Below, piece after piece: positions 63,130 through 64,000 of a DNA stretch of 64,000 bases. The DNA is from Zeus faber. Lineage: Eukaryota; Chordata; Actinopteri; Zeiformes; Zeidae. Where the stretch lies: positions 5,700,139 through 5,764,138 of the forward strand of contig OY482855.1 in the NCBI GenBank assembly GCA_960531495.1, given 5' to 3'. The position numbers were made by a program, and so were the translations under genes. How positions within the stretch are numbered: position 1 is the first letter of the stretch; each line of letters opens with the position of its first letter. The notes under the pieces are model-generated. The model ran no database searches and had not been told where the DNA came from. It saw only the letters and a list, made by a program, of their open reading frames with translations.

Positions 63130-63530
63130 GAACTACTGCTGTTCCTTATTTTGCATTTATTTTATTTTTAATGTTTTTTATTTCTTCACTTTACTCCCTA
63201 TTTCTGTATATACAAATAGCCCATCCTATATACATAACTATATTCCCTTCACTTCTATTTTGTACCCCCACTCTGTATTATCTTTTTGAGTCTTTTATTT
63301 TAATTTTATTTTATTTATATTATTCTCTTCACTAACTGCATTACGTTTTAGGAATAAGTTAGTTTCAGTTAGTAAACTAGGTAGGAATTAGGTTCGCTAT
63401 TATATTTGGTTTAGTAACTATTGTGCATAATCTCCGGGTGCGTTGCAAAGACATTTCACTGCATATATGTATGAACGTATGTATATGTATGTGACAAATA
63501 AACCTCTTGAATATTGAATCTTGAATTTTG
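63130..63530 (+). mobile_element. LINE 3' UTR and tail
   Basis: The AT-rich block with CATTTCACTGCATATATGTA, GTGACAAATAAACCTCTTGA and ATTGAATCTTGAATTTTG is the typical end of a teleost L2-type LINE with short TTGAATC-like tail repeats. It is 5' truncated. Confidence 0.6.
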
Positions 63531-63844
63531 TAAAATGAACTCAAGTGTGGGCGGCTTCCACAGTGGTGACTACTTTCTGTAGCTTCCAGTAGGAAAAATA
63601 TCAGTTTATAATCAAAAATTATCTTTTCAAAATATTTTATATATTATTTTTTATATATTTTTGAATATACTGAAAATAAGGGTCAAGGGAAAAAAATATT
63701 TCTGAGAATAAAGTCAGAATGCTGAGATTAATCTCATATATTAATATTAATCTCTCTCAATATATTTTTTCCGATAGCAATATTGTTTCCCATGTGGCCC
63801 TAATCCTCTTCCAGAGATGTAAAACTTTTTTGTTTAATGCCACA

Positions 63845-63990
63845 GTAAAAGTGTTGGGCAGTAACGCGTTACAGTAATATAATTACTTTCTCCAGTAACA
63901 AGTAGTGTAACGAATCACTAATAAAATTTAATTTAAGTAAGAAATTAACAGTTACACCTCCCATCCCCACCCCAAAATAACTTGTAAGTA
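63845..63990. repeat. 'AGTAACGCGTTAC' dispersed repeat fragment
   Basis: GTTGGGCAGTAACGCGTTAC followed by AGTAATATAATTACTTTCTC is the start of a very common teleost DNA-transposon-like repeat. It runs to the right edge of the window, and only the start is seen. Confidence 0.5.
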
Positions 63991-64000
63991 GTGAGTTATT

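Overview
This is a stretch of a ray-finned (teleost) fish nuclear genome. The evidence is three multi-exon vertebrate genes with GT-AG introns, an abundant mix of fish-type transposons (hAT, Tc1-like, Ty3/gypsy, BEL/Pao and several LINE families, many nested in one another) and many long (GT)n and (TA)n microsatellites. The species cannot be named from the sequence alone.

Layout. Bases 1-20,930 hold no host gene that I can support. They form a transposon-dense block: a decayed LINE (minus strand) split by a SINE, a truncated composite hAT, a degenerate ZBED-type hAT transposase, scrambled Ty3/gypsy pol pieces in both orientations, a nearly whole but broken BEL/Pao element (minus strand) carrying its own hAT insertion, and a Rex1/L2-like LINE interrupted by a Tc1-like element. 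Bases 21,240-27,150 carry rpain (RPA-interacting protein, 7 coding exons, 229 codons plus stop). Bases 27,150-31,850 are repeats, including a foldback structure made of two helicase-like fragments. Bases 31,850-44,600 carry psmd11 (26S proteasome lid subunit Rpn6, 12 coding exons, 422 codons plus stop, with a probable 3'-UTR intron). Bases 46,560 to about 55,300 carry a dlx3 homeobox gene (3 exons, 316 codons plus stop). The remaining 8.7 kb is intergenic, with repeats, a large hairpin and another composite hAT copy.

The three host genes lie on the plus strand in the order rpain - psmd11 - dlx3. They are not a functional operon. Their human orthologues all lie on chromosome 17, so this looks like a piece of one of the teleost chromosomes descended from that ancestral linkage group. 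Dlx3 is normally paired with dlx4 in a convergent bigene cluster, but no second homeobox is visible in the 11 kb downstream of dlx3.

I found no convincing undescribed functional system. The most interesting structures are in the transposable elements: a hAT element that lies inside a second element in all four copies seen here, two Tc1-like copies sharing one internal deletion junction, a pair of related hAT-like MITEs in the dlx3 intron and 3'-UTR, a foldback built from helicase fragments, and several strong palindromes. All exon joins below were worked out by hand from splice signals, reading frame and remembered family sequences; nothing was aligned by computer.
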